Shown in pieces: positions 26,674 through 35,074 of a stretch of 64,000 nt of DNA. Numbering within the stretch: position 1 is the first letter of the stretch; the number at the start of each line of letters is the position of its first letter. The notes under the pieces were generated by a model. It was not told where the DNA came from, searched no databases, and saw only the letters and a program-made list of their open reading frames with translations. The translations under genes and the position numbers were made by a program. The DNA comes from Alphaproteobacteria bacterium (lineage in GTDB: Bacteria > Pseudomonadota > Alphaproteobacteria > Geminicoccales > Geminicoccaceae), in assembly GCA_026982705.1 (NCBI GenBank), contig JALSGP010000007.1, positions 35,792-99,791 of the forward strand. The letters run 5' to 3'.

Positions 26674-27692
26674 GGAGCACGGTGCGGATTCTGGCCCTGC
26701 TGCTGGCCCTGCTGGTCCCGGTGGCGCTGCGGGCCGAAGGGCTGGAGGCGGCGGAGAAGGGCGAACGGCTGTATCGGGAGAAGCGCTACGAGGCGGCCAT
26801 CGAGGCCTACACCCGGGCGATCGTCTCGGGCGAGCTCGATCCCGCCACCCTCGCCATCGTCTACAACAACCGCGGCGTCGCCTACAACGCCATCGGCGAC
26901 TACGACCGTGCCATCGCCGACTATCAGGAGGCCCTCGGCCTCGAGCCGGGCGACGAGATCACCGTCCGCAACCTCCGCATCGCCCTCACCCGCCGTGCGG
27001 TGGCCGCGGCGAATGCCGGCAAGTACGAGGAGGCGCTGGAGGATCTGGGCAAGGCCATCGAGCTGGAACCCTCCCATCCCCTCGCCTGGCTGCGTCGCGC
27101 CCAGGTCTACATGGAACTGGGGCAGCTCGAGCGCGCCCGCCACGATCTGGAGGAGGCGCGCCGGCGCGGGGCCGATCCGCGGGAGGTGGCCGAGGCGACC
27201 CGTCGCCTCGCCGTGCTGGAGGAGGCGGCCAAACGGGCGCTGCTGGCACCGCCACCGCCGCCCGCGCCCGAACTCGCCGCCCGGGCCACCCGCACCGGAG
27301 CCGGCGGAGACGAGACGGCGGGACCGGGCGAAGGTCCGCCGGAGGGCCGAGCGGAGGAGACCCCGACGACGGCGGCATCGGCGGCGCCGGCCGCCGGAGC
27401 GGGCGAAACCCCGCAGGCGGCGTCGGCCGGCGCGCGCTGGCGCGCCCGCGCCCACGTCAACGCCCGCAAGGGACCGGGCAACCGCTTCCCGGTGCTGCGG
27501 GTGGCCCGCAAGGGCGAGGAACTCCTGGTGGTGGGCGAGGAGCGGGGCTGGAAGAGGGTCCGCTTCGCCGACGGCACCGAGGCCTGGATCTATCGCAAGT
27601 GGCTGGAGCCCGTCGAGGAGGCGGGCACGGCGGGTTCCGCCGACGTCCCTTCGGCCGGCCGGAGGGAGACGTCCCGCGAAGATCGTCGATGA
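26670..27692 (+). CDS. Periplasmic TPR and SH3b-domain protein
   Basis: A 340-residue protein with a signal peptide (about residues 1-22, LLLALLVPVALRA) and then at least four tetratricopeptide repeats (about 25-165), for example AIEAYTRAIVSGELDPATLAI and YDRIADYQEAL-like helices. A Pro/Ala/Glu-rich linker and a C-terminal bacterial SH3 domain (about 255-325, ARAHVNARKGPGNRFPVLRV to WIYRKWLEP) follow. SH3b domains often bind peptidoglycan, and TPRs bind proteins, so a cell-envelope scaffold is likely. It starts with GTG inside the glmU stop, with GGGAGGGG upstream. A coding-like stretch in another frame follows directly (see 27829). Confidence 0.8.
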   Translation: MRSTVRILALLLALLVPVALRAEGLEAAEKGERLYREKRYEAAIEAYTRAIVSGELDPATLAIVYNNRGVAYNAIGDYDRAIADYQEALGLEPGDEITVRNLRIALTRRAVAAANAGKYEEALEDLGKAIELEPSHPLAWLRRAQVYMELGQLERARHDLEEARRRGADPREVAEATRRLAVLEEAAKRALLAPPPPPAPELAARATRTGAGGDETAGPGEGPPEGRAEETPTTAASAAPAAGAGETPQAASAGARWRARAHVNARKGPGNRFPVLRVARKGEELLVVGEERGWKRVRFADGTEAWIYRKWLEPVEEAGTAGSADVPSAGRRETSREDRR

Positions 27693-27828
27693 TCCGATCG
27701 CCCGGCCGCACGACCGTGCAGCCCCTGCCCCGCTGCCCGACCCACCGCCGGCGCGCCCGCTCGACCTCGCCCCCGACCGGGCCGACCCGCGGCGCGCGCC
27801 GGAGCGTCGCGGCTGGAGGGGCGAACAG

Positions 27829-28059
27829 GTGGGCGTCGACGTCTCGCCGGATCCGGCGGCCGACGTCGTCCACGATCCGGTGCCGGAGTCCCTGGCGGCC
27901 CCGCGCATCGCCGACCGTGATCGCATCCTCGATCCCGAGCGCCACCGGACCCGCGAGGCGCCGGAGGCGGCAGGCCGGACCGCCGGCCCGCGGCTCGAAC
28001 ACCGGCACGCCTTCGAGGCCGGCCCGGACCCGATGGCGGTGTTCCGGCGGGCCCGGTGA
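27829..28059 (+). CDS. Possible small protein or displaced C-terminal extension of the TPR-SH3 gene
   Basis: This frame has strong third-position GC (about 90 percent by eye) and a natural composition (for example IADRDRILDPERHRT). The GTG at 27829 has GGAGG 9 bases upstream, giving 76 residues that I do not recognise. The same frame stays open and coding-like leftward to about 27680, where the TPR-SH3 gene ends in a different frame. It could therefore be a separate small gene or a C-terminal extension lost by a frameshift. Between 27693 and 27828 I see nothing else. Confidence 0.35.
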   Translation: MGVDVSPDPAADVVHDPVPESLAAPRIADRDRILDPERHRTREAPEAAGRTAGPRLEHRHAFEAGPDPMAVFRRAR

Positions 28060-28066
28060 GACCCCC

Positions 28067-28102
28067 TTGCCGACGACCGGTTTATCACATATTGCTCATA
28101 TG
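28067..28102 (+). promoter_or_regulatory. Promoter with inverted repeat CATAT-N5-ATATG
   Basis: TTGCCG (28067-28072), a 17-bp spacer and TATTGC (28090-28095) form a plausible promoter. The perfect inverted repeat CATAT-TGCTC-ATATG (28088-28102) covers the -10 element and the expected transcript start, as a repressor operator would. The patch is strikingly AT-rich for this genome. Genes of this hydrolase type are often controlled by ArsR-type sulfide sensors (BigR/SqrR), whose sites are AT-rich palindromes; that link is inference. Confidence 0.55.
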
Positions 28103-28126
28103 CGGCCGTCGCGGAGAGCCCCGGAG

Positions 28127-28996
<870 letters not shown>

Positions 28997-29018
28997 GAGC
29001 CGCGGCCGGGGAGGCGGC

Positions 29019-30080
29019 GTGCGCGCGCGGAAGGGACGCGGAGCCGGCTTCGATCCCGTCAACCGCTACGACGGCCGTGCCGTCGAGCCCTTCGACGACG
29101 GCTGGGGTTCCCTCGCGGAACGCGCGGCGGACCCGCCACCGGCCACCGAGATCCTGCCGGAGCGGGCGAAGCGGGTGATCACCCGCAACCGTTCGCCCGA
29201 CGTCCCCTTCGACCGCTCCCTCAATCCCTACCGCGGCTGCGAGCACGGCTGCATCTACTGCTACGCCCGGCCCGGCCACGAGCGCTACGGTCTCTCGGCC
29301 GGCCTCGATTTCGAGACCCGCATCTTCGCCAAACACGACGCCGCCGAGCGTCTCGCCGCCGAACTCTCCCGGCCCGGCTACCGGCCGGCGCCGCTGGCGC
29401 TGGGCGCCGACACCGACCCCTATCAGCCCGCCGAACGCCGTCTCGGCATCACCCGGCGGGTGCTGGAGGTCCTGCGCGACTTCCGCCATCCCGTCACCGT
29501 CACCACCAAGTCGGCCGGGGTGCTGCGGGACGTGGACATCCTGGCCGACATGGCGCGGGAGGGGCTGGTGCGGGTGAATGTCTCGGTGACCACCCTCGAT
29601 CCCACCCTCGCCCGGCGCATGGAACCGCGGGCGGCAGCCCCCCACAGGCGGCTCGCCGCCATCCGAGGACTGGCCGAGGCGGGGATCCCGGTCCTCGTGA
29701 TGGTGGCGCCCGTGATCCCCGCCCTCAACGACCACGAGATGGAGGCCATCCTCGAGGCGGCGGCCACGGCGGGCGCGCGGGGCGCCGGCTGGATCCTGCT
29801 GCGGCTGCCCGGGGCGGTGGCGGATCTGTTCGTGGACTGGCTGGAGCGCCACGTGCCGGCACGGCGGGCGCGGGTGCTGGCGCGGCTCGCGGCACTGCGC
29901 GGGGGCCGGCTGTCGGATGCCGCCTTCGGCCGCCGCATGCACGGTGTGGGCGTCGAAGCCGAGTTGCTGGCGCGACGTTTCGCCCTCGCCTGCCGTCGCC
30001 TCGGCCTCGATCGCCCGTTGCCGCCGCTCAGGACCGACCGGTTCCGACAGCCCGGTCCTCAGGGCGAGCTGTTCGCCTGA
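29019..30080 (+). CDS. Radical SAM protein, PA0069 family
   Basis: Of the 353 residues, the [4Fe-4S] cluster motif is Cys74-x3-Cys78-x2-Cys81 (RGCEHGCIYCYARP). The radical SAM barrel continues with ALGADTDPYQPAERR and VTTKSAGVLRDVDIL, hallmarks of the PA0069/spore-photoproduct-lyase-like family. The function of the family is not established; a nucleic-acid-related role is often suggested. The start is GTG, with GGGGAGG 4 bases before it. It follows the MBL hydrolase by 22 bases. The last 22 bases overlap the convergent cytochrome b gene. Confidence 0.88.
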   Translation: MRARKGRGAGFDPVNRYDGRAVEPFDDGWGSLAERAADPPPATEILPERAKRVITRNRSPDVPFDRSLNPYRGCEHGCIYCYARPGHERYGLSAGLDFETRIFAKHDAAERLAAELSRPGYRPAPLALGADTDPYQPAERRLGITRRVLEVLRDFRHPVTVTTKSAGVLRDVDILADMAREGLVRVNVSVTTLDPTLARRMEPRAAAPHRRLAAIRGLAEAGIPVLVMVAPVIPALNDHEMEAILEAAATAGARGAGWILLRLPGAVADLFVDWLERHVPARRARVLARLAALRGGRLSDAAFGRRMHGVGVEAELLARRFALACRRLGLDRPLPPLRTDRFRQPGPQGELFA

Positions 30081-30676
30081 GCCGCCGGGCCCCGCGCGGG
30101 TGCCACCGGCGCGCGATCCGCGTCCTCCGCCGGGAACTCCTTGACGCCGGTGATCATCGCCTTCACGAGATTGACCTTCTCGCGCAGGCTGGTGAACACC
30201 ACCCCGGCCACGTGCAGTCCCACGAGGCCGATCAGCACGTCGACGGCGCTGGCGTGGAGATTCTCCACCCAGTCCTCGCCCCAGAACATGTCGAGGGTCA
30301 TCATCCAGCCGGAGACGCCGATCACCAGCAGCGTGGTGAGCAGCGCCACCACCATGAGGCCGCCCAGCGGATTGTGACCGAGGCTGCGCTCCTCCTCGCC
30401 GCGCAGCAGGCGCCGGACGTAGGCCAGCACCTCCCGCGGCCCCTTGACGAAATCGGCGAAGCGGGCGTGGCGCGGGCCGAGGAAGCCCCAGACCACCCGC
30501 AGCACCACCATGGTGAGGACCAGGTAGCCGACGAGCTTGTGCACGCTCCGCCAGTCTTCCGTGAAGTAGGCGAGCACACAGCCGCCCACCACGGTCCAGT
30601 GGAAGATCCGCACGAAGGGATCCCACACCCGGACACGCAGCACCCGCCGGCTGTCGTCGAACATCCTCGTGGACAT
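30059..30676 (-). CDS. Di-heme cytochrome b (b561/hydrogenase b-type)
   Basis: Inner-membrane cytochrome of 205 residues with four hydrophobic segments. Candidate heme-ligand histidines lie in the helices: FVRIFHWTVV, SVHKLVGYLV, LHASAVDVLI and LVGLHVAGVV. Proteins of this group pass electrons between a soluble partner and the quinone pool. The PepSY gene lies just upstream, and a two-component system precedes both; this order is common for PepSY/cytochrome b pairs. The ATG at 30676 has GGGGAG 7 bases upstream. The last 20 residues are Ala/Pro-rich and overlap the radical SAM gene on the other strand. Confidence 0.87.
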   Translation of the reverse strand: MSTRMFDDSRRVLRVRVWDPFVRIFHWTVVGGCVLAYFTEDWRSVHKLVGYLVLTMVVLRVVWGFLGPRHARFADFVKGPREVLAYVRRLLRGEEERSLGHNPLGGLMVVALLTTLLVIGVSGWMMTLDMFWGEDWVENLHASAVDVLIGLVGLHVAGVVFTSLREKVNLVKAMITGVKEFPAEDADRAPVAPARGPAAQANSSP

Positions 30677-30720
30677 GATCGTCTCCCCGGAACCGTACGT
30701 CGATCTCGCGGCGATGGGGG

Positions 30721-30747
30721 CGGCGGACGGCCCCGGGCCGTCCGCCG
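30721..30747. promoter_or_regulatory. Long GC hairpin between the PepSY and cytochrome b genes
   Basis: Arms of 13 bp (30721-30733 and 30735-30747, CGGCGGACGGCCC and its complement) are separated by one base. The hairpin starts 6 bases after the PepSY stop codon and has no T-run, so it is more likely a processing or mRNA-stabilising element, or a partial terminator, than a strong intrinsic terminator. Confidence 0.6.
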
Positions 30748-30753
30748 GTCCCG

Positions 30754-31020
30754 TCACTCGACGTTCTTCTGCACCACCTCTCCGGTCCAGGGATCGATGT
30801 AGATCTCCACCTTCTCGCCGTTCTCGTAGCCGTAGATCTCGTAGCATCCGCCGGAGGAGATCTTCCATTTCTTGATCTGGATGCCCTTCTCCTCGTACAT
30901 CTTCTGGACCTTCTCCTCGGGCAGCTTCTCGCCCTTGCCGGTGCAGGTCGGCCCGGCCAGCGCCGCGGTGGCACCGAAGGCGGTCGCCATCAGGGCTGCC
31001 ATCAGGATCTTCCCACGCAT
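30754..31020 (-). CDS. Small exported PepSY-domain protein
   Basis: An 88-residue protein with a clear signal peptide (MRGKILMAALMATAFGATAALA) followed by one PepSY unit (EKLPEEKVQKMYEEKGIQIK, then YEIYGYENGEKVEIYIDPWTGEVV, in parts). Two Cys (in GPTCTG and GGCYEI) could form a disulfide in the periplasm. PepSY proteins are inhibitors or partners of membrane or periplasmic enzymes; here the cytochrome b downstream is the likely partner. The ATG at 31020 follows GAGGGAGAACAGG. Codon use is less GC-extreme than its neighbours (more Lys and Tyr). It probably belongs to the regulon of the adjacent two-component system. Confidence 0.85.
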   Translation of the reverse strand: MRGKILMAALMATAFGATAALAGPTCTGKGEKLPEEKVQKMYEEKGIQIKKWKISSGGCYEIYGYENGEKVEIYIDPWTGEVVQKNVE

Positions 31021-31115
31021 GTCCTGTTCTCCCTCGTCTCGCATGACCGTTGGGACACATGGCGCTGTCGCGCGCACCCCCCATATCGGGGAGACGGCTT
31101 GCAGCCAGATGACAC

Positions 31116-31134
31116 GAAGCTTGCGTGAAGCTTG
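31116..31134 (-). promoter_or_regulatory. Direct repeat GAAGCTTG-N3-GAAGCTTG: likely response-regulator box
   Basis: Two perfect 8-bp copies (31116-31123, 31127-31134) start exactly 11 bases apart, one DNA turn, as is typical of OmpR/PhoB-type tandem binding sites. They lie 29 bases upstream of a possible -10, GATATG (minus strand, 31087-31082), and about 100 bases before the PepSY start. The neighbouring OmpR-type regulator is the natural candidate to bind. Confidence 0.65.
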
Positions 31135-31138
31135 AATC

Positions 31139-32542
31139 CTAGGGCGCGGCGGATCCGCGCACTGGAATACGTATCTCGAACACGGCACCGCCCCCCTCGC
31201 GTGGCCGTGCCGTGGCGCATCCGCCGTGGATCTCCGCCACGTCCCGTACGATGGCGAGACCGAGACCGGAGCCGCCCGGGTCTTCCGCGCGGGGACGGCG
31301 GCGGACGAAGGGACGGAAGAGCTCCTCGAGATCGGCGCCGTCCAGCCCGGGGCCGCGGTCGAGCACCGCGACGGTGCCGTTCTCTTCCAGACGCATCGTC
31401 ACCTCGCTGCCGGGCGGTGCGAACTTGACGGCATTGTCGAGGAGATTGACGAGGGCCCGGGTGAGGGAGTCGCGATGGACCCGTGCCGGCACCGGCCGGT
31501 CCGGCAGCTCCACCGCCAGATCCCGCTCCCGCTCGGCGGCCAGTGGCGCGAAGTCCTCGGCCACCTCGCGCACCAGATCGCGCAGGTCCAGCTCCTCCTC
31601 CGGCACCAGGAGCCCGCTCTCGAGGCGGGCGACGGCGAGGAGCTGTTCCACGAGATGGGCCATGCGGTCGATGGTGCCCACGAGCGCCCGTTTCTCCGGC
31701 AGCCGCTCGGGGAGCCCCTCGATGCGCGCTCGCAGGGCGGCCAGGGGCGTGCGCAGCTCGTGGGCGGCGAAGGCGGTGAAGCGCCGCTGGCGCTCCAAGG
31801 CGAGCTGGAGGCGGTCGAGGGCGCGGTTGACGGCCTCCACCAGCGGCAGGATCTCGGCGGGGACGTCGTCGGTGGGCAGTCTCGCATCGGAACCGGGATG
31901 GATCGCCGCCGCCCGTTCCGAGATGCGGGAGAGGGGCCGGAAGGCGCGCCGCACCGCCAGCGCCGCGGCGGCGCTGCCCACCAGCACCACGCTCACGAAC
32001 ATGGGGAGCAGCTCGTAGCCGAACTCGGCCACGACCCAGTAGAGATAGTCGTGGGCGGTGGGCGGACCGCGGCGGGCCACGAACTTGACGGGAATGCCGG
32101 CGGGGGTACGGATGATGTCGATGAAGCCGTATTCCGGCTCGCTGACCACGTCCGGTTCGCCCAGCTCGAAGAAGCCCGGCGGCCAGTCGACGATGGAGGT
32201 CATCACGTCGGCGGCGGCGGCATCGTGGTCGTAGGCGAACAGCACGTGCCCGCGACGCGGATCCACGAGGCGCAGGTGGAGCTCGTTGATGGCGTGGAGG
32301 CGGGCGAGCAGCGTGCGGTCCATCTCCAGTTCGACCACGCGCCGCCGACCCTCGCGCCCGAGATCGTGAAGGCGGGATTCGAACTCCGCCGCCAGCTCCT
32401 CCAGCTCGTAGTCGAGCTCGATGGGACGCACCAGCACGTAGCTGGCCATGGCCACCAGCGCCCCGATCAGGACCACCGCGAAGAAGCGGACCAGGATCTG
32501 CTGCAGCAGCGAGGGTGTCCGACCCGCTGCCGCGTCGCTCAT
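31139..32542 (-). CDS. Sensor histidine kinase
   Basis: Membrane kinase of 467 residues. Transmembrane segments are at about 14-38 and 172-198, with a periplasmic sensor of about 130 residues between them. A HAMP region, the phospho-acceptor His261 (FAAHELRTPLAALRARIEG), and the ATPase domain with NLLDNAVKFAPPG, DRGPGLD and GGSGLGLAIV follow. All key residues are intact. It overlaps the response regulator gene by 4 bases (ATGA; SD GGGAGG), so the two are co-translated. The signal is unknown; the downstream PepSY/cytochrome b genes suggest an envelope or redox cue. Confidence 0.92.
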   Translation of the reverse strand: MSDAAAGRTPSLLQQILVRFFAVVLIGALVAMASYVLVRPIELDYELEELAAEFESRLHDLGREGRRRVVELEMDRTLLARLHAINELHLRLVDPRRGHVLFAYDHDAAAADVMTSIVDWPPGFFELGEPDVVSEPEYGFIDIIRTPAGIPVKFVARRGPPTAHDYLYWVVAEFGYELLPMFVSVVLVGSAAAALAVRRAFRPLSRISERAAAIHPGSDARLPTDDVPAEILPLVEAVNRALDRLQLALERQRRFTAFAAHELRTPLAALRARIEGLPERLPEKRALVGTIDRMAHLVEQLLAVARLESGLLVPEEELDLRDLVREVAEDFAPLAAERERDLAVELPDRPVPARVHRDSLTRALVNLLDNAVKFAPPGSEVTMRLEENGTVAVLDRGPGLDGADLEELFRPFVRRRPRAEDPGGSGLGLAIVRDVAEIHGGCATARPREGGGAVFEIRIPVRGSAAP

Positions 32543-33216
32543 GGCTTCACCTCCCGCAGCATGTAACCGAGGCCCCGCAGCGCCCGGATCTCGACCCCCG
32601 CATCCAGCTCCCGCAGCCGCCGACGCAGACGCGAGACGTGGGACTCCAGCACGTTGGACTCCACCTCGTCGTCGAATCCCCACAGCGCATCCTCGAGGGC
32701 GCCGCGCGAGACCACCCGTCCGGCCCGTCGCACCAGCAGCTCCAGGGCCATGTGTTCGCGCCGCGGCAGCACCAGCGGCTCGTCGCCCACCAGGAACTCG
32801 CCGCTCGCGGGGCGGAAGACCAGCCGCCCAACCCGGATCTCGCGGCCGAGATCGTCACGCGGGCGCCGCAGCAGGGCCCGGATGCGGGCCACCAGTTCCG
32901 CGTGGGCGAAGGGCTTGACCAGATAGTCGTCGGCACCGGCCTCGAGACCCCGCACCCGGTCCTCCACCGCGTCGCGGGCGGTCAGCACGAGGATCGGCGT
33001 CGCGTCGCCGCGCCGGCGCATGGCCGTGATCAGCTCGAGACCGTCACCGTCGGGCAGCCCCAGATCCAGCACCACCACCTCGTGGGTCCGGGTCTCCACC
33101 GACGCCGCGGCCTCGGCCAGATCGCCCGCCACGTCGACGGTGAAGCCGCTGCGCTCCAGATTGCGGGCCACCGCGTCGGCGAGATCGGCGTCGTCCTCCA
33201 CCAGCAGGATCCGCAC
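32539..33216 (-). CDS. OmpR-family response regulator
   Basis: 225 residues: a receiver domain with the acidic pocket (EDD at 7-9), phospho-acceptor Asp51 (VVLDLGLPDGDG) and Lys (LVKPFAHAEL), then a winged-helix DNA-binding domain (about 125-225, ending LRGLGYMLRE). The GTG start has GGAGAGGAG upstream. It is the first gene of the run regulator-kinase-PepSY-cytochrome b and probably binds the GAAGCTTG direct repeat at 31116-31134. Confidence 0.94.
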   Translation of the reverse strand: MRILLVEDDADLADAVARNLERSGFTVDVAGDLAEAAASVETRTHEVVVLDLGLPDGDGLELITAMRRRGDATPILVLTARDAVEDRVRGLEAGADDYLVKPFAHAELVARIRALLRRPRDDLGREIRVGRLVFRPASGEFLVGDEPLVLPRREHMALELLVRRAGRVVSRGALEDALWGFDDEVESNVLESHVSRLRRRLRELDAGVEIRALRGLGYMLREVKP

Positions 33217-33317
33217 GACTCCTCTCCTTCATCCCGTCGCCGGCGCCCACCGCCGCGGTCGACCGGCGGGCGTTCCCAGCCCATCCAAGATGTGCTAGAG
33301 GTGCGGGTGATCGAGAC

Positions 33318-33605
33318 ATGGTGGAGGAACGCGTCGTCCGTCGCGTGCGGATCTCCGGCACCGTCCAGGGGGTCGGGTTCCGCGCCTGGATCTCGGAAAC
33401 GGCGTCCGCCGTGGGGGTGGACGGCTGGGTGCGCAACCGGCGGGACGGGACGGTGGAGGCGGTCTTCGCCGGTCCGCGGTCGCGGGTGGAGGAGATGATC
33501 CGTCGTTGCCATCGGGGACCGGCCCTCGCCCGTGTCGCACGGGTGGAGGTGACCGACGAGCCGGACGATCCGGGTGAAGGGTTCTTCCTGCTGCCGACGG
33601 CGTGA
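33318..33605 (+). CDS. acyP: Acylphosphatase
   Basis: A 95-residue enzyme that hydrolyses acyl phosphates. The loop GTVQGVGFRAW contains the phosphate-binding Arg, and VGVDGWVRNRRDGTVEAVF holds the catalytic Asn, both in the standard places. The length is normal. The SD is poor (GAGAC). It lies 101 bases from the divergent response regulator gene and 7 bases before the next gene. Confidence 0.93.
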   Translation: MVEERVVRRVRISGTVQGVGFRAWISETASAVGVDGWVRNRRDGTVEAVFAGPRSRVEEMIRRCHRGPALARVARVEVTDEPDDPGEGFFLLPTA

Positions 33606-33612
33606 TGCGACC

Positions 33613-34308
33613 ATGACCGGATCCGGAGCCCTGGCGACGAGGAAACGGGGCTGGACGCGCCGGGCGCTGCTGGTCGCCGCCGGTGCCGCCGGCACCCTTC
33701 CCCTCCTCCGTCCCGACGCCGCCGTCGGCGCGGAGCGCCGGCTCGTCTTCGAGATCCGTACCGGCACGCAGCGGGTGGGCCGACACGAGGTGCGTTTCCT
33801 GCCCCATCCGCGCGGGGGGTTCGAGGTGCGCACCGCCATCGACGTGCGCGTGCGCTTCGCCTTTCTCACCCTCTACCGCTACCGCCACCGGGTGCGGGAG
33901 TGGTGGCGGGGCGGGCTCATGCGCGCCCTCGAGGTGGAGGCCGAGAACACCCGCGAGCGCCGCGAGCTGGTGGGAACGCCGGAGGGCGACGCCATCCTCG
34001 TGCGGACGCCCGCGGGCGTCCGGACCATCCCCCTCGGTGCCATGACCGACATCGCCTTCTGGAACCCGGCCATCGTCCGGCAGGAACGGCTGCTGGACAC
34101 CTGGGACGGTGATCTGGTGCGGGTGCGGGGCCGACCGGGGACGACGGATCGGGTCACGGTGGGCGAGCGGACGGTGGAGGCGGTGCGCCATCGGCTCGAG
34201 AGCGAGAACGGGCGCGTCGCCGACGTCTGGTACGACGCCGCCGGCGAATGGGTAATGGGGCGCATCCGCATCGGCGAGGTGGCGCTCGACTACCGGCGTG
34301 TCGTCTGA
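33613..34308 (+). CDS. Exported DUF6134-like protein
   Basis: A 231-residue protein with a twin-arginine type signal (RKRGWTRRALLVAAGAAGTLPLLR, in part; probable cleavage near residue 40). The mature part is beta-rich with the pattern EIRTGTQRVGRHEVRFLPHP, then FLTLYRYRHRVREWWRGGL and ADVWYDAAGEWVMGRIR. This resembles the DUF6134 family of periplasmic lipocalin-like proteins with no known function; the assignment is from pattern memory. It follows acyP by 7 bases and ends 3 bases from the convergent GNAT gene. Confidence 0.65.
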   Translation: MTGSGALATRKRGWTRRALLVAAGAAGTLPLLRPDAAVGAERRLVFEIRTGTQRVGRHEVRFLPHPRGGFEVRTAIDVRVRFAFLTLYRYRHRVREWWRGGLMRALEVEAENTRERRELVGTPEGDAILVRTPAGVRTIPLGAMTDIAFWNPAIVRQERLLDTWDGDLVRVRGRPGTTDRVTVGERTVEAVRHRLESENGRVADVWYDAAGEWVMGRIRIGEVALDYRRVV

Positions 34309-34311
34309 GAC

Positions 34312-34836
34312 TCAGTCGGGCCAGACGTAGGCCACCTCCCGGAGCGGGACGCCCGCAATCTCGAGGGACTTCTCGCCGGCGAGGACACCGCCCATGTGCT
34401 CGTAGAAGCGGCGGCCGGGACCGGCGGCCAGGGTCCAGGCCACCATGCCGCGCAGCCCCGAGAGGGCGAGCCGGTAGTGGCAGGCCTCGAACAGGGCGCG
34501 GCCGATGCCGCGCCCCTGATGGGCCAGGCGGACGTAGAGGACATAGAGCTCGCCCTCGGCGAGACGGCCGTCACGGGCGCGGCCGCCACTGCCGATGCCC
34601 ACCGCCTCTCCTTCCACTTCCGCCACGAAGGCCCAGCCGCCGGCCGAGAGCGTGTACCGCCACTGCTGCGCGAAGCGCCCGTAGGAAAGGCTCTCCAGAT
34701 GGTCCGCCGGCAGCAGCCCGGCGTAGGACTCCCGCCAGCAGTCCACGTAGACGCGGGCGATGGCCTCCGCGTCGGCCGAGGTGGCCCGGCGGATCACGAG
34801 GCGGGGATGGACCTGGGCGGAACGGAGCCAGTGCAT
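34312..34836 (-). CDS. GNAT-family N-acetyltransferase
   Basis: A 174-residue acetyl-CoA-dependent acyltransferase. It opens LVIRRATSADAEAIARVYVDCWRES, and the acetyl-CoA loop is VRLAHQGRGIGRALFEA (the Q/RxxGxG/A motif). The C-terminal FYEHMGGVLAGEKSLEIAGVP is typical of members that modify small amines or protein N-termini. The ATG at 34836 is preferred over more distant starts. The substrate is unknown. Confidence 0.88.
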   Translation of the reverse strand: MHWLRSAQVHPRLVIRRATSADAEAIARVYVDCWRESYAGLLPADHLESLSYGRFAQQWRYTLSAGGWAFVAEVEGEAVGIGSGGRARDGRLAEGELYVLYVRLAHQGRGIGRALFEACHYRLALSGLRGMVAWTLAAGPGRRFYEHMGGVLAGEKSLEIAGVPLREVAYVWPD

Positions 34837-34994
34837 TGCATGCAACCCCGATGTGATCGTGTCGGCGGACCGTCGCTTCCGAGGCGAATTCAACCTATGC
34901 CATCCACCGCGGCGCTGCCAAGGCGGTTCTCGTCGGGGTTCGCGCACTCCGGGAACATACGCGGGGGTGGAGGAGAGCACACTGATCGCCGATT

Positions 34995-35013
34995 CGGTCT
35001 CTTTCCGAGACCG
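34995..35013 (+). promoter_or_regulatory. Terminator-like hairpin in the metalloprotease leader
   Basis: CGGTCTC (34995-35001), loop TTTCC, GAGACCG (35007-35013) and then TTTT. This has the shape of a rho-independent terminator on the plus strand, but no plus-strand gene ends here; it lies 62 bases before the metalloprotease ATG. It could be an attenuator in the leader RNA or an operator. Confidence 0.45.
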
Positions 35014-35030
35014 TTTTCCTGCTGGATGCC

Positions 35031-35062
35031 GCGGATTCGCCTAGAATTTTCGACGAATCCGC
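35031..35062 (+). promoter_or_regulatory. Inverted repeat next to the metalloprotease SD
   Basis: Perfect 9-bp arms GCGGATTCG (35031-35039) and CGAATCCGC (35054-35062) flank a 14-base AT-rich loop containing TAGAAT. The right arm ends at the SD (GAGGG, 35063-35067). In RNA the hairpin would sit beside the ribosome site; in DNA it looks like an operator spanning a -10 element. Confidence 0.55.
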
Positions 35063-35074
35063 GAGGGTCCCGCC

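Noticed and set aside
28100..28126. Upstream ATG as start of the persulfide-dioxygenase-like gene
   Set aside because: It falls inside the inverted repeat at the expected transcript start and has no SD; the ATG at 28127 fits better.
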